Origin: Adlercreutzia sp910585575
GTDB taxonomy: Bacteria; Actinomycetota; Coriobacteriia; Coriobacteriales; Eggerthellaceae
Assembly (NCBI RefSeq): GCF_951801035.1
Contig: NZ_CATOKT010000007.1
Length of the DNA stretch: 64,000 nucleotides
Direction: 5' to 3' (one strand)
Position 1 is the stretch's first letter, and the number at the start of each line of letters is the position of its first letter. Below, in pieces: positions 8,260 to 16,130 of the stretch. Position numbers and translations under genes: made by a program. The notes beneath the pieces were generated by a model. The model was not told where the DNA came from, made no database searches, and was given only the letters and a program-made list of their open reading frames with translations.

Positions 8260-9933
8260 TTAGGCGCCGGCCAGGTCGTGGCCCAGCAGGTAGCCGTAGG
8301 TGATGCAACGGCCGTGGCTGTTGCCCGCCACGTTGATGGGGTAGTCCACAGCGGTGATGTCGCCCATGACGTTGCCCAGCACATAGAGGCCCTCGATGGG
8401 GTTGCCCTCGGCGTCCAGGCACTGGAAGTCAGTGTTGCACTTGAGACCGCCGGTAACGGCCAGCAGCGCGGGACCGACCTTCAGAGCGTAGAAGGGGCCT
8501 TCCTTGACCGGGGTCAGGAACACGGGCTTCTTGTAGTAGTCGGTGTCCTCGCCGGCCTCGCACATGCCGTTGTAGCGGTCGACGGTGCCCGTCAGGGTCG
8601 CGGGGTCGCAGCCGATCTGAGCAGCCAGGTCCTCGATGGTGTCGGCCTCGTAGGCAATGCCCTGCTCGATGTACAGCGGGATCTGGGTCTTGAAGTACTC
8701 GGGGGCCAGCTCAAGGTCGCTGCCGTAGGGGCGGAAAGAGTCCCAGAACATGCCGCCGCCATAGGGCAGGCCCTTCACCAGGTCGGTGGGCCAATTAGCG
8801 TCGAAGATGGACCAGGCCTCGCCGTTGGGCTGGCGGTTGATGGCCAGGGACTTGCCCTGCACCCAGGTGTCCTCGCACATGAAGCGCTCGCCGTTGTCGT
8901 TCACGAACAGGAAGGGGCCGTGGAACCAGCAGAAAGCCTGGGGATGCATCATGGTGGGGAAGGGCAGGTCCTGCAGCTGTGCGCCGACCCACATGCCCAT
9001 CTTGTGGCCGTCGCCGGTGTTCACGCCGGCGGGGGTGTACTGGCTGCGGGGCTGACCGTACTCGACGCAGATGGGGGCATAGGCCTCGCACATCTCCACA
9101 TTGCCGCCGATGTCGCCCGTGGCCAGCACGACGCCCTTGGCGGCGTTGTACTGTACGTAGCCCTCGCCGGTCTCGCAGATGCAGCCGGTTACCTTGCCGG
9201 ACTCGTCCTTGAGAAGCTGCACGGCGGGGGAGTTGAACACGAACTCGGCACCGTCGCGCACGGCGTCAAGGTAGCACAGCTCGGCGCCGGCGAAGCCCGT
9301 GGAGGTGAGATCGGTATCCTCGGGGAACATGAACATGTGGTAGCCCGGCTGCTCGGCGTAAACGTCGTCATGGCTGTAGAAGGCGCCCACCATGGCGGAA
9401 CCGCCCTTGGCCTCGGCCTTGTCGATGAGCCAGTTGGAGGCCTCCTCGGAGTTGTTGAAGAACTTCACGATAAGATCCTCGTTGGCGCGGCTGGCGCACT
9501 GGGCGATCCAGTGCTGCTTGGCGTTCACCTTGTCCACCTTGACGTCGAGGTCCTCCATGTAGCGGGAATTAATGGCGCCGAATCCGCCGCCACGGCCGTT
9601 CCAGCTCTCGGACTTCTCGACGACGGTCACCTTGCCGCCCTTTTCAGCGGCGGCAGCGGCGCACGCGCAGCCGGCGAGGCCAGCGCCGATCACCAGGATG
9701 TCGGTATCGACCGTGCTGGCGATGTCGGTGATGGGTTCGGGAGCGATCTCCCACTCGTACTGTGCCTTGCCCGTGGCGGCCAAGTTCTCACTGCTGCCCG
9801 CGGCCGTGCCGGACTCAGCCGGGGCGGCGGGAGCGCAGCCCACGAGACCGGCGGCACCGGCAGCCACGGCCGCGGTAGCGCCCATGCCCAAGAAGGCGCG
9901 GCGGGACAGGCCCTTGTTAGTGATTTCAGACAT
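8260..9933 (-). CDS. Tat-exported lipoprotein FAD-dependent reductase (fumarate/urocanate reductase superfamily)
   Basis: 557 residues. The N-terminus carries a twin-arginine signal (SRRAFLGMG, residues 10-18) running into a lipobox (GLVGC, C33), so the enzyme is probably exported folded and anchored to the outer face of the membrane. An FAD-binding Rossmann motif follows (LVIGAGLAGCACAAAAAEKG, ~residue 75), then a flavoprotein body of the fumarate-reductase type ending in INVAGNSHGRCITYGYLLG. There is no FMN-binding domain or heme motif, so electrons must come from a separate partner. The ATG at 9933 follows GGAAGGGG. The substrate is unknown; such reductases use varied unsaturated acids or xenobiotics. 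Divergent from a LuxR membrane regulator at 10263. Confidence 0.85.
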   Translation of the reverse strand: MSEITNKGLSRRAFLGMGATAAVAAGAAGLVGCAPAAPAESGTAAGSSENLAATGKAQYEWEIAPEPITDIASTVDTDILVIGAGLAGCACAAAAAEKGGKVTVVEKSESWNGRGGGFGAINSRYMEDLDVKVDKVNAKQHWIAQCASRANEDLIVKFFNNSEEASNWLIDKAEAKGGSAMVGAFYSHDDVYAEQPGYHMFMFPEDTDLTSTGFAGAELCYLDAVRDGAEFVFNSPAVQLLKDESGKVTGCICETGEGYVQYNAAKGVVLATGDIGGNVEMCEAYAPICVEYGQPRSQYTPAGVNTGDGHKMGMWVGAQLQDLPFPTMMHPQAFCWFHGPFLFVNDNGERFMCEDTWVQGKSLAINRQPNGEAWSIFDANWPTDLVKGLPYGGGMFWDSFRPYGSDLELAPEYFKTQIPLYIEQGIAYEADTIEDLAAQIGCDPATLTGTVDRYNGMCEAGEDTDYYKKPVFLTPVKEGPFYALKVGPALLAVTGGLKCNTDFQCLDAEGNPIEGLYVLGNVMGDITAVDYPINVAGNSHGRCITYGYLLGHDLAGA

Positions 9934-10262
9934 TGAAACCCCTTCCGTTTCCTTGGCGAAGCCCTCACTTCGCCTCAACTTATCGGGGAGCCGAGGACTG
10001 GTTTCAAGAAGTCCGCGGCATCCCTCCCAGGACGCATTCTTCCATGACAAGCTGTCAACGAGCATCTTGCGAAACGGTACATTTCCCCGATCAGACCCAA
10101 AATGGGCCAAATCGGCCCATAGGAAAATAGGACTTTCCTTGTTGGGAGGCGTTCTTTTGAGTTAGATTTAGCAAGACGTGCAGCGGACGAGGGACGTTGG
10201 GAGACGTTCGCACTTCCCGCGGAGCTGAGCGGAAAGAGAGGGCACGTCAGGGAGGGATACCT
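9934..10262. promoter_or_regulatory. Divergent control region between flavoprotein and LuxR genes
   Basis: A 329-base non-coding gap. It holds two adjacent inverted repeats: ATGGGCC / GGCCCAT (10102-10120, 5-base spacer) and AGGAAA / TTTCCT (10121-10139). These are good operator candidates for a regulator acting on both genes. No open frame with a ribosome site is present, and I see no clear sigma-70 hexamers. Confidence 0.5.
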
Positions 10263-11771
10263 ATGGAGCAACACACCCCGGAGACGGCCAGCGAGGCGGC
10301 CTCTTCGCAACCGCGCCCTCGAGGGCGTCTTATCACCGTTTTGAGGGAGAGCGGATGGTCGGCCGATTGGCGCTTGCTAGGCCTTGGCTTTTGGCAGGTA
10401 TGGCAGATGGTCGCTATGTGCACGACCTTTATCGTGCCCTCCGTCGAGGTGGTCGTTCCCTTCGGCAATCCTCTGCTTCTTCTGCTGGTGTTTATCACTG
10501 TCAGCTACGCTGCAGTGGTGTTGCTGTCGCGTCGTTGGGCTCCGTTTCTCGGCCGGCGCAGCGCGTTTGTGGCGGCTGCGGCTACAACGGCCGTGGGCAC
10601 GGTGGTGATGCCCATTGCTCTCGGCTCCGCGGGCGGCTGGCTGGGCTTGGGGCTCTTTGTCGGAGGGGCGCTCCTGGCCTCGTTCGGCAATGCGCTTCTT
10701 CTTATTATGTGGGGCGAGCTATGGAGCGCCCTGGCTACCGGGCGCGTCGGGCGTCACCTCTATGCCTCGTATACGTTTGCCTTCGTGCTGTTCTTTCTCA
10801 TCTATTGGATGCCGGCGCCCTTGGCGGTAGCTGCCACGGCGGCGATGCCGGTGGCCTCGACCGCTATTTTGGCGGCCTGCCGCAACGAGCCGCGACGTGA
10901 GCCTTCGGTTATTCCCCTTGATATCGCGACGGTTCCCGTGCGTCGCCTTTTGGTCAGCATCTTTATCCTGAGTCTGGCCTGGGGCCTCAGCCAAGGCGTT
11001 ATCGGCTCGTTTGCCGTAGGCGATGCCGACTTCACGGCGAAGTCTCTTATCCTGGCGGGGGCGGGCATTGCCGCTATTACGCTTTCGATGATGGTGTCGC
11101 CCGCGCCAGCCGAGGCGCTCTCCCTCTACCGGCCCGTGCTCCCGGCCATGGCCGTGGGTTTGGTGTTCCTTTTGCTGCAGCCGCCGCTCTACCCCTTTTT
11201 AGGATCGGGTCTCATCATCATGGGCATCTACTGTCTGGACATGCTCATGATGCTCGTTTCCACGGACGTGGCTTTTCGTGGGCGTATCTCGGTGGCCATG
11301 TCCTTCGGTCTGACAATTTTGGTGGCGCGCACCGGCACCCTGTTCGGCTCCATTGGCGCCAACGGCCTGATGGGGTCGGTGTTCTGGTCGGAAGCCCTGC
11401 GCACCGATGTGCTGCTGGTGACCTTGCTGGCCCTCGCCATCATCGGTATGTTGTTCTTCACCGTGGCGGACGTCCAGCGGCTCTACGTGACGCCCCGTGC
11501 GCAGCAGGTCGATGCCTCTTTGGAAGAGAAGTGCGCGGCCATTGCCAAGATGTGCCATTTGACGAATCGGGAATCCGAGGTCCTCGTTTTGCTGGCGCGC
11601 GGGCGCTCCGTGCCCTATCTCAGCGAGGAGCTTCATATTGCCCAGGGCACGGCCAAGCACCATGTGAGCAATATCTATCGGAAGGTGGGCGTCTTCGATC
11701 GCCAGGGGCTGCTCGATACCATCGAGCAGGGCGGCGTGGGCAAGCCCGGATGGGACGCGGCCGAGCGCTAG
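10263..11771 (+). CDS. Membrane-bound LuxR-family transcriptional regulator
   Basis: 502 residues. After a short polar N-terminus come about twelve hydrophobic segments (residues ~30-415) resembling a transporter-like sensor. A C-terminal LuxR helix-turn-helix follows (LTNRESEVLVLLARGRSVPY through GTAKHHVSNIYRKVGVFDRQ, residues ~430-490). The ATG at 10263 is chosen because GGGAGGG lies at the right distance; an upstream in-frame ATG at 10197 lacks one. Divergent orientation to the Tat flavoprotein suggests it controls that gene, a pairing common in Eggerthellaceae (family knowledge). The ligand is unknown; the membrane half may sense the reductase substrate. Confidence 0.88.
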   Translation: MEQHTPETASEAASSQPRPRGRLITVLRESGWSADWRLLGLGFWQVWQMVAMCTTFIVPSVEVVVPFGNPLLLLLVFITVSYAAVVLLSRRWAPFLGRRSAFVAAAATTAVGTVVMPIALGSAGGWLGLGLFVGGALLASFGNALLLIMWGELWSALATGRVGRHLYASYTFAFVLFFLIYWMPAPLAVAATAAMPVASTAILAACRNEPRREPSVIPLDIATVPVRRLLVSIFILSLAWGLSQGVIGSFAVGDADFTAKSLILAGAGIAAITLSMMVSPAPAEALSLYRPVLPAMAVGLVFLLLQPPLYPFLGSGLIIMGIYCLDMLMMLVSTDVAFRGRISVAMSFGLTILVARTGTLFGSIGANGLMGSVFWSEALRTDVLLVTLLALAIIGMLFFTVADVQRLYVTPRAQQVDASLEEKCAAIAKMCHLTNRESEVLVLLARGRSVPYLSEELHIAQGTAKHHVSNIYRKVGVFDRQGLLDTIEQGGVGKPGWDAAER

Positions 11772-11938
11772 GGTGCCGTCTGCTCTTTCGTGCAATGTGT
11801 AAAGTTTACGATGACGTAAGCAATCAGCAATAAATTTCGGGCTTCGTCGGTCGCAGTGATAGGATGACACCACTTACTGAAATGCGTCACGCAATCGGGG
11901 GAGGTGCAGGGCGCAAACTGACGAGCTGAAGGAGATCT

Positions 11939-13264
11939 ATGCTTTCCGAGCGTTTGCTTACGGGTGTCGTCGGCACCTTGGCAAAAAACCAGTTGACCCT
12001 GAAACCCCCCAGCCAGGATAAGCTTCCCGATCCCGTGCCCGGTCGCCCTTATACGCTCTACGCCCATGTGCCTTTCTGCGAGCGTCTGTGCCCCTACTGC
12101 AGCTTCAACCGCTTTCCCTATCGCGAGGAGCGAGCGCGCGACTATTTCGCGTCGCTGCGCAAGGAAATGCGCATGCTAGCCGATCAGGGCTATGATTTCG
12201 AGAGCATGTACGTGGGAGGCGGCACGCCGACGGTGGACATCGACGAGCTGTGCGAGACCATCGATCTGGCCCGCGAGCTCTTCTCCATTCGCGAGGTGAA
12301 CTCCGAGACGAACCCGAACCACCTTATTCCGGCCTATCTGGATAAGTTGAAGGGCCGCGTGCAGCGTCTTTCGGTAGGGGTGCAGAGCTTCGACGACGAA
12401 CTGCTCAAGCAGATGGACCGCTACGAGAAATACGGCAGTGGCCAGAAGATTTTCGAGCGCATTGGCGAGACGGCCCCATATTTCGAATCCTTGAATGTGG
12501 ATATGATCTTCAACTTCCCCTCGCAAACCGAGGATATCCTGTTCAGCGATTTGGAGAAGATCACGCTCTGCGGCTGCGACCAGACCACCTTCTCGCCGCT
12601 GTACCAGTCCCACGCCACCACGCGCAAGATGGAGAACGTTCTGGGCAAGATGGACTACGAGAAGGAGCGTCGCTTCTACCATATTATCGACGAGGTGCTG
12701 GCCGGCGGCGAGCATCCGTTCTTCGAGCGTCGCACCTTGTGGACCTTTAATCGCCTCGACGAGAATCAAGAGCGCACCGAGCATTTGGAAGTGGACGAGT
12801 ACGCCGTGTCCTACGAGGAGTGCGTGGGCATCGGCAGCGGCTCCATTACCCATCTCGATCATAGGCTGCTGGTGAATACGTTTGACCTGAAAGAGTACGG
12901 TCGCCAGCTGGCCGAGGGCCAGGCGCCCCTGCTGGGCCAGGCGGTTATCTCGCGCCGCGACATGATGCGTTACAAGTTCCTGCTGCAGCTTTACGCTCTG
13001 CGTTTCGACAAGCACGAGTTCGAGCGCGACTTCGGTGTCAGCGTCGAGCGGGGGCTTCCCGCGGAGATGGCCTTTATGCGCCTCAACGGCGCCTTCGCCA
13101 CCGACAACGACGACGAGCTGACCTTGACCCCGCGCGGCCGCTACCTGACGGTGGTGCTCTATCGCCAGTATCTGGCCAGTTTGAACAACCTGCGCGAACA
13201 GGCGCGCTCCCAAATCGTCGGCCTGGAGCACGACCTGCTGTTCGGTGACGGGACTGAGCGTTAA
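11939..13264 (+). CDS. HemN-family radical SAM protein (coproporphyrinogen oxidase-like)
   Basis: 441 residues. An N-terminal radical SAM core has the cluster motif C47-x3-C51-x2-C54 in VPFCERLCPYCSF, the SAM-binding YVGGGTPT, and SVGVQSFDDELL. True HemN has a fourth cysteine right after the motif; here it is Ser-Phe, as in HemW and in ChuW/HutW-like heme-modifying enzymes. The role could therefore be heme handling, heme degradation or oxidative decarboxylation, and I cannot decide. hemH lies 4 kb away on the same strand. Upstream (11799-11809) is a perfect palindrome GTAAA-G-TTTAC that may be an operator. A strong terminator follows. Confidence 0.82.
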   Translation: MLSERLLTGVVGTLAKNQLTLKPPSQDKLPDPVPGRPYTLYAHVPFCERLCPYCSFNRFPYREERARDYFASLRKEMRMLADQGYDFESMYVGGGTPTVDIDELCETIDLARELFSIREVNSETNPNHLIPAYLDKLKGRVQRLSVGVQSFDDELLKQMDRYEKYGSGQKIFERIGETAPYFESLNVDMIFNFPSQTEDILFSDLEKITLCGCDQTTFSPLYQSHATTRKMENVLGKMDYEKERRFYHIIDEVLAGGEHPFFERRTLWTFNRLDENQERTEHLEVDEYAVSYEECVGIGSGSITHLDHRLLVNTFDLKEYGRQLAEGQAPLLGQAVISRRDMMRYKFLLQLYALRFDKHEFERDFGVSVERGLPAEMAFMRLNGAFATDNDDELTLTPRGRYLTVVLYRQYLASLNNLREQARSQIVGLEHDLLFGDGTER

Positions 13265-13292
13265 AGAAGGAGATCGAGACAACGAGTGAGGT

Positions 13293-13329
13293 GGGGCGCT
13301 TTCCGAGGGGAGGGCGCCCCGCTGTTTTT
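13293..13329 (+). terminator. Terminator of the radical SAM gene
   Basis: Stem GGGGCGC / GCGCCCC followed by GCTGTTTTTG, 28 bases after the stop codon. Confidence 0.85.
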
Positions 13330-13446
13330 GTACTTGAGACTAATCCGGGTGAGATGGGTATCTGCTCTGTTGTCATTCCAGATGTCAACAGCCATTGTTG
13401 GTGTGCAGCTTGGAAAACATTGGCGAGGAAGTGCAGGGTTTCTGCC

Positions 13447-13458
13447 GGGGGGGGGGGG
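13447..13458. repeat. Homopolymeric G12 tract
   Basis: Twelve consecutive G residues lie in the gap between a terminator and the tRNA-Pro terminator. No credible reading frame crosses it. It may be a slippage-prone site or an assembly-sensitive position. Confidence 0.9.
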
Positions 13459-13508
13459 TGCAGCTAAGATGCCTGTAAACCCCACCTGTGCAAAGACTTC
13501 GGTAAAGC

Positions 13509-13547
13509 AAGAGGCTCCGTCGATATCTTATATCGACGGAGCCTCTT
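13509..13547 (-). terminator. Long perfect hairpin, tRNA-Pro terminator
   Basis: An 18-bp perfect stem (arms 13509-13526 and 13530-13547) with a 3-base loop, located just 3' of the tRNA gene on its strand. It has no long T-tract but strong stem energy, and can act in both directions. Confidence 0.75.
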
Positions 13548-13555
13548 AAGTCTCA

Positions 13556-13632
<77 letters not shown>

Positions 13633-13666
13633 TTGGCTTTTAGGCTCTCGCCCAAACAGCTTGTCT

Positions 13667-13695
13667 ATAGTAACCTTCCCTTTTCACGTTTGCAA
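13667..13695 (-). promoter_or_regulatory. Promoter of tRNA-Pro
   Basis: Minus strand: -35 TTGCAA (13690-13695), 17-base spacer, -10 TACTAT (13667-13672), placed about 35 bases upstream of the mature tRNA 5' end. Confidence 0.7.
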
Positions 13696-13856
13696 GAGTT
13701 TTTTCGCCAAAATCATCGAGTGGCATTTTCGTAGCGAGCGTTCGCGTACCAGAGCTGCGAAACGACAGCTTCCGATAGCTTGTGATAAATGCCAATGAAT
13801 CGAAGAGGGGAGGGTATGGTAGGCTGATGCCAAGCAAAAACAAGGAGGATGCAACC

Positions 13857-14291
13857 ATGAAAAAAACCATTGTGGCCGTTGATCCCTGCGATTACGAAAT
13901 CCGCGGTCTGTACCGCTTCGCCTCGCTCAAGCCTACGTGCACGCTGCCCGAGGACGTGGCCGGTGTTTGGCCGGAGAATCCGCGGCTGCTGATGATTGCT
14001 GCTGATCCCGATGACGATACGTTCATCGAGAACCTGGGCATGGATTTTTGCTCGGCGCTCACGAAGGCCGATGTTCCCGTGGGTGAGCTGCGTATTCTGC
14101 AGCGCGAGACCGAGAATGTGGCAAAACCTCTGGTGGAAGGGGCCGATGTCATTGTCTTGGCCGATGGTGACGACGGGAAGCGCCAGGCCTTCTTCGAGGC
14201 CATCGACTTGCCGGTGCTGCTGCAGAATGCCAAGGAGGACGCCGTGCTCATCGCCCTCGACGAGCAGGCCTTGGCTACGGCCGGTTGCTAG
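13857..14291 (+). CDS. Small protein of unknown function
   Basis: 144 residues, not recognised. The ATG at 13857 follows AAGGAGG at good spacing, so it is very probably a real gene. The sequence is soluble and acidic with no signal peptide or membrane segment. It opens KKTIVAVDPCDYEIRG and has a central ADVIVLADGDDGKR stretch that looks like alternating strand and helix. A distant resemblance to peptidase S51/amidotransferase-like folds crossed my mind but rests on no shared catalytic residue. It is a single-gene unit ending in the strong hairpin at 14352. Confidence 0.8.
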   Translation: MKKTIVAVDPCDYEIRGLYRFASLKPTCTLPEDVAGVWPENPRLLMIAADPDDDTFIENLGMDFCSALTKADVPVGELRILQRETENVAKPLVEGADVIVLADGDDGKRQAFFEAIDLPVLLQNAKEDAVLIALDEQALATAGC

Positions 14292-14351
14292 GCCCCGCTT
14301 CTTCCGGTTCCCTTTACGATTTTGTGCCGTTTTAGGATGAGCGCATAAATT

Positions 14352-14402
14352 CAGCGGTCTCCTGCGAGAATAGAGAAAATCGCAGGAGACCGCTGTTGTT
14401 TT
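14352..14402 (+). terminator. Strong hairpin between the unknown gene and brnQ
   Basis: A 16-bp perfect stem (arms 14352-14367 and 14380-14395) followed by TTGTTTT. The hairpin ends where the brnQ ribosome site begins (GGGAGGA, 14403-14409). It terminates the upstream gene, and may also act as an attenuator for brnQ because there is no room for a promoter after it. Confidence 0.85.
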
Positions 14403-14412
14403 GGGAGGAAGC

Positions 14413-15699
14413 ATGAACAAAGATTCGCTCGTCGTAGGCTTGGCGTTGTTCGCCATGTTCTTCGGCGCGGGTAATCTGATCTTTCCGCCGTTTCTTGGCA
14501 TGGAAAGCGGCTTCGAGTGGCCGTTGGGCTTGGCGTGCTTCGTTTTCGTCGACGTGGTCATTTCCTGTATTGGCGTTTACGCCATCAACGCTGCCGGCGG
14601 CTCTATTCTGTCTATCCAGGGAGTGCTGGGTAAGCGAGCCGGTCTGGTACTCAACAGTGCCGCCATTTTGTGCACCGGCGTGCTTATCGCCCCGCCGCGG
14701 ACGGCGGCTACTACCTACGAGATGGCCATCGCGCCGCTTTTGGGCGACGCCATCGGACTGCTGCCCTTTTCGCTGCTGTTCTTCGCCGTGGTACTTGCGC
14801 TGACCATTCGCCCCACCCGTATTGTGGACATTGTCGGCAAGATCCTTACCCCGGTGCTGGTAGTGGGCATCATCATCATGGTGGTGTCGGGCATCGCCGA
14901 TCCGCTGGGCCCGGTGGTAGCGCCTGAGTCCGCTACCGTGGTAGCCGACGGCATTTCGGCCGGGTATCAGACTATGGACATTCTTGCCGTCGTGGGCTTT
15001 GCCATCATCGTGCAGGAATCAGTGCGCGCTGCTGGCTATCAATCGGCCCGCGATCAGCTGTCGGTGACGGCCCGCGCCAGCTTGGTGGCCTGCATCTTGC
15101 TAACGCTTATCTACGGCGGCCTTACTTACTTGGGCGCCACGGCTGCCACGGTGGTGCCGCATGATGTGAACCAGGCCACGCTCATCACGCTCATCACCGA
15201 GCAGCTGATGGGCCCTGTGGGCCTTATCGTACTCGGCGTTGTCGTCGGCTTCGCGTGCCTCACCACCGCCGTAGGTCTGTGCGGCGCCACGGCCGAATAC
15301 GTCGAGCGCATCTCCAACCGCCGCATCAGCTACCGAGCGGGGCTCATCAGCGTTGTGGTCATCGCCCTGCTCATTTGCAATTTGGGCCTCACGAACATCA
15401 TCAACATGGCGGCCCCCATCCTCTCGGTTATCTGCCCGCCCTTCATGATTACCGTCATCCTGCTTCTGTTCCGCAAGCACATCAAGAGCACCTGGACTTT
15501 CAAAGGCGCGGCCCTGGCCGCCGTGGTCGCCAGCCTCATGCTCACCGTCAACGATTTGACCGGCGCTCTCAGCTTCGTCGAGGCAGCCCCGCTCTACGAA
15601 TACGGCTTCAGCTGGCTCATCCCAGCGCTCCTGGGCGCCGCAGCCGGCGCCGCGCTTGGATCCAAGTTCGATCAGCCCCGCCAGCCAGCAGGGGAGTAG
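14413..15699 (+). CDS. brnQ: Branched-chain amino acid carrier (BrnQ, LIVCS family)
   Basis: Cation-coupled symporter for Leu/Ile/Val in the cytoplasmic membrane. 428 residues with about twelve membrane helices. Typical family opening: SLVVGLALFAMFFGAGNLIF, with FFGAGN the conserved ion/substrate motif, then TFxxP-like PPRTAATTYEMA. ATG at 14413 is chosen for its GGGAGGA site 4 bases upstream. It stands alone: a terminator hairpin precedes it and a long structured repeat starts at the base after its stop codon. Fits an amino-acid-consuming lifestyle. Confidence 0.94.
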   Translation: MNKDSLVVGLALFAMFFGAGNLIFPPFLGMESGFEWPLGLACFVFVDVVISCIGVYAINAAGGSILSIQGVLGKRAGLVLNSAAILCTGVLIAPPRTAATTYEMAIAPLLGDAIGLLPFSLLFFAVVLALTIRPTRIVDIVGKILTPVLVVGIIIMVVSGIADPLGPVVAPESATVVADGISAGYQTMDILAVVGFAIIVQESVRAAGYQSARDQLSVTARASLVACILLTLIYGGLTYLGATAATVVPHDVNQATLITLITEQLMGPVGLIVLGVVVGFACLTTAVGLCGATAEYVERISNRRISYRAGLISVVVIALLICNLGLTNIINMAAPILSVICPPFMITVILLLFRKHIKSTWTFKGAALAAVVASLMLTVNDLTGALSFVEAAPLYEYGFSWLIPALLGAAAGAALGSKFDQPRQPAGE

Positions 15700-15851
15700 C
15701 GGACGGCCCCGCCGCCCCCGCAGGGCACCGTCTGAACACCAAAAGAAAAAGCGACCGAAGGTCGCCCAGTAAATGCATGAGGGAGCGCAGCGCACGAGCG
15801 AAGCGAGCAGCGGAGCGGCGCGTGCCCGGAGTGGGGCAGCGGGGCCGTCCG
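15700..15851 (+). repeat. Structured intergenic repeat, copy A
   Basis: 152 bp. The ends are inverted repeats (CGGACGGCCCCGC at 15700-15712, its complement at 15839-15851) continuing inward with GGGCAC / GTGCCC. It contains the shared core GCAGGGCACCGTCTGAACAC, a central hairpin GCGACC-gaa-GGTCGC (15751-15765) and TGCATGAGGGAGCG. Two further copies lie at 57277-57433 (opposite strand) and 57465-57620. The element starts at the base after the brnQ stop codon. Confidence 0.9.
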
Positions 15852-16130
15852 CGGCCAGGTGGAGCAACCCGGAACCACCCAGCAACCGCGCGCAAGGCCG
15901 AAGGCCGAGCAAGCGGGAGCGGCCAGATTGAGCAACCACCAAAGCCTCCCAGCTAGCGCACGTGCACAAAATTTCTCCACCCTTTACCGAGCAATAGCCC
16001 CAAGGCCCCCAAGTGGCAACGCCCACCTGCGCCTCCTTTGCTAAGGTACTGTCCAGGTCCTTCGGGATCTTGTTCTTTTCGTCGGCAAATAAAGGCGAAA
16101 GGGGCCGAATTAGGGTAAGGAGGATCCTGC
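15852..16130. other. Intergenic stretch upstream of the hydrogenase operon
   Basis: 279 bases without a credible gene. It contains a GC-rich hairpin-prone part (AAGGCCGAAGGCC near 15893) and, nearer the operon, a less GC-rich stretch likely to hold the promoter. A good ribosome site (TAAGGAGG) precedes 16131. No clear -35/-10 pair seen. Confidence 0.5.

Noticed and set aside
7884..8303. Long frames through the CAAGTC repeat encoding Ser-Pro or Lys-Ser runs
   Set aside because: Open only because the hexamer lacks stop codons in any frame; they overlap hemH and have no credible start.
8056..9936. 626-codon plus-strand frame opposite the flavoprotein gene
   Set aside because: Antisense shadow of a high-GC gene with strong codon bias; the minus-strand frame carries the Tat signal, lipobox and FAD motif.
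13286..13549. 88-codon frame on the plus strand across the G12 tract
   Set aside because: No ribosome site, crosses two terminators and the homopolymer, and its product shows no domain.
13857..14291. Peptidase S51 or amidotransferase assignment of the unknown 144-residue protein
   Set aside because: No catalytic residues or motifs of these families could be matched.
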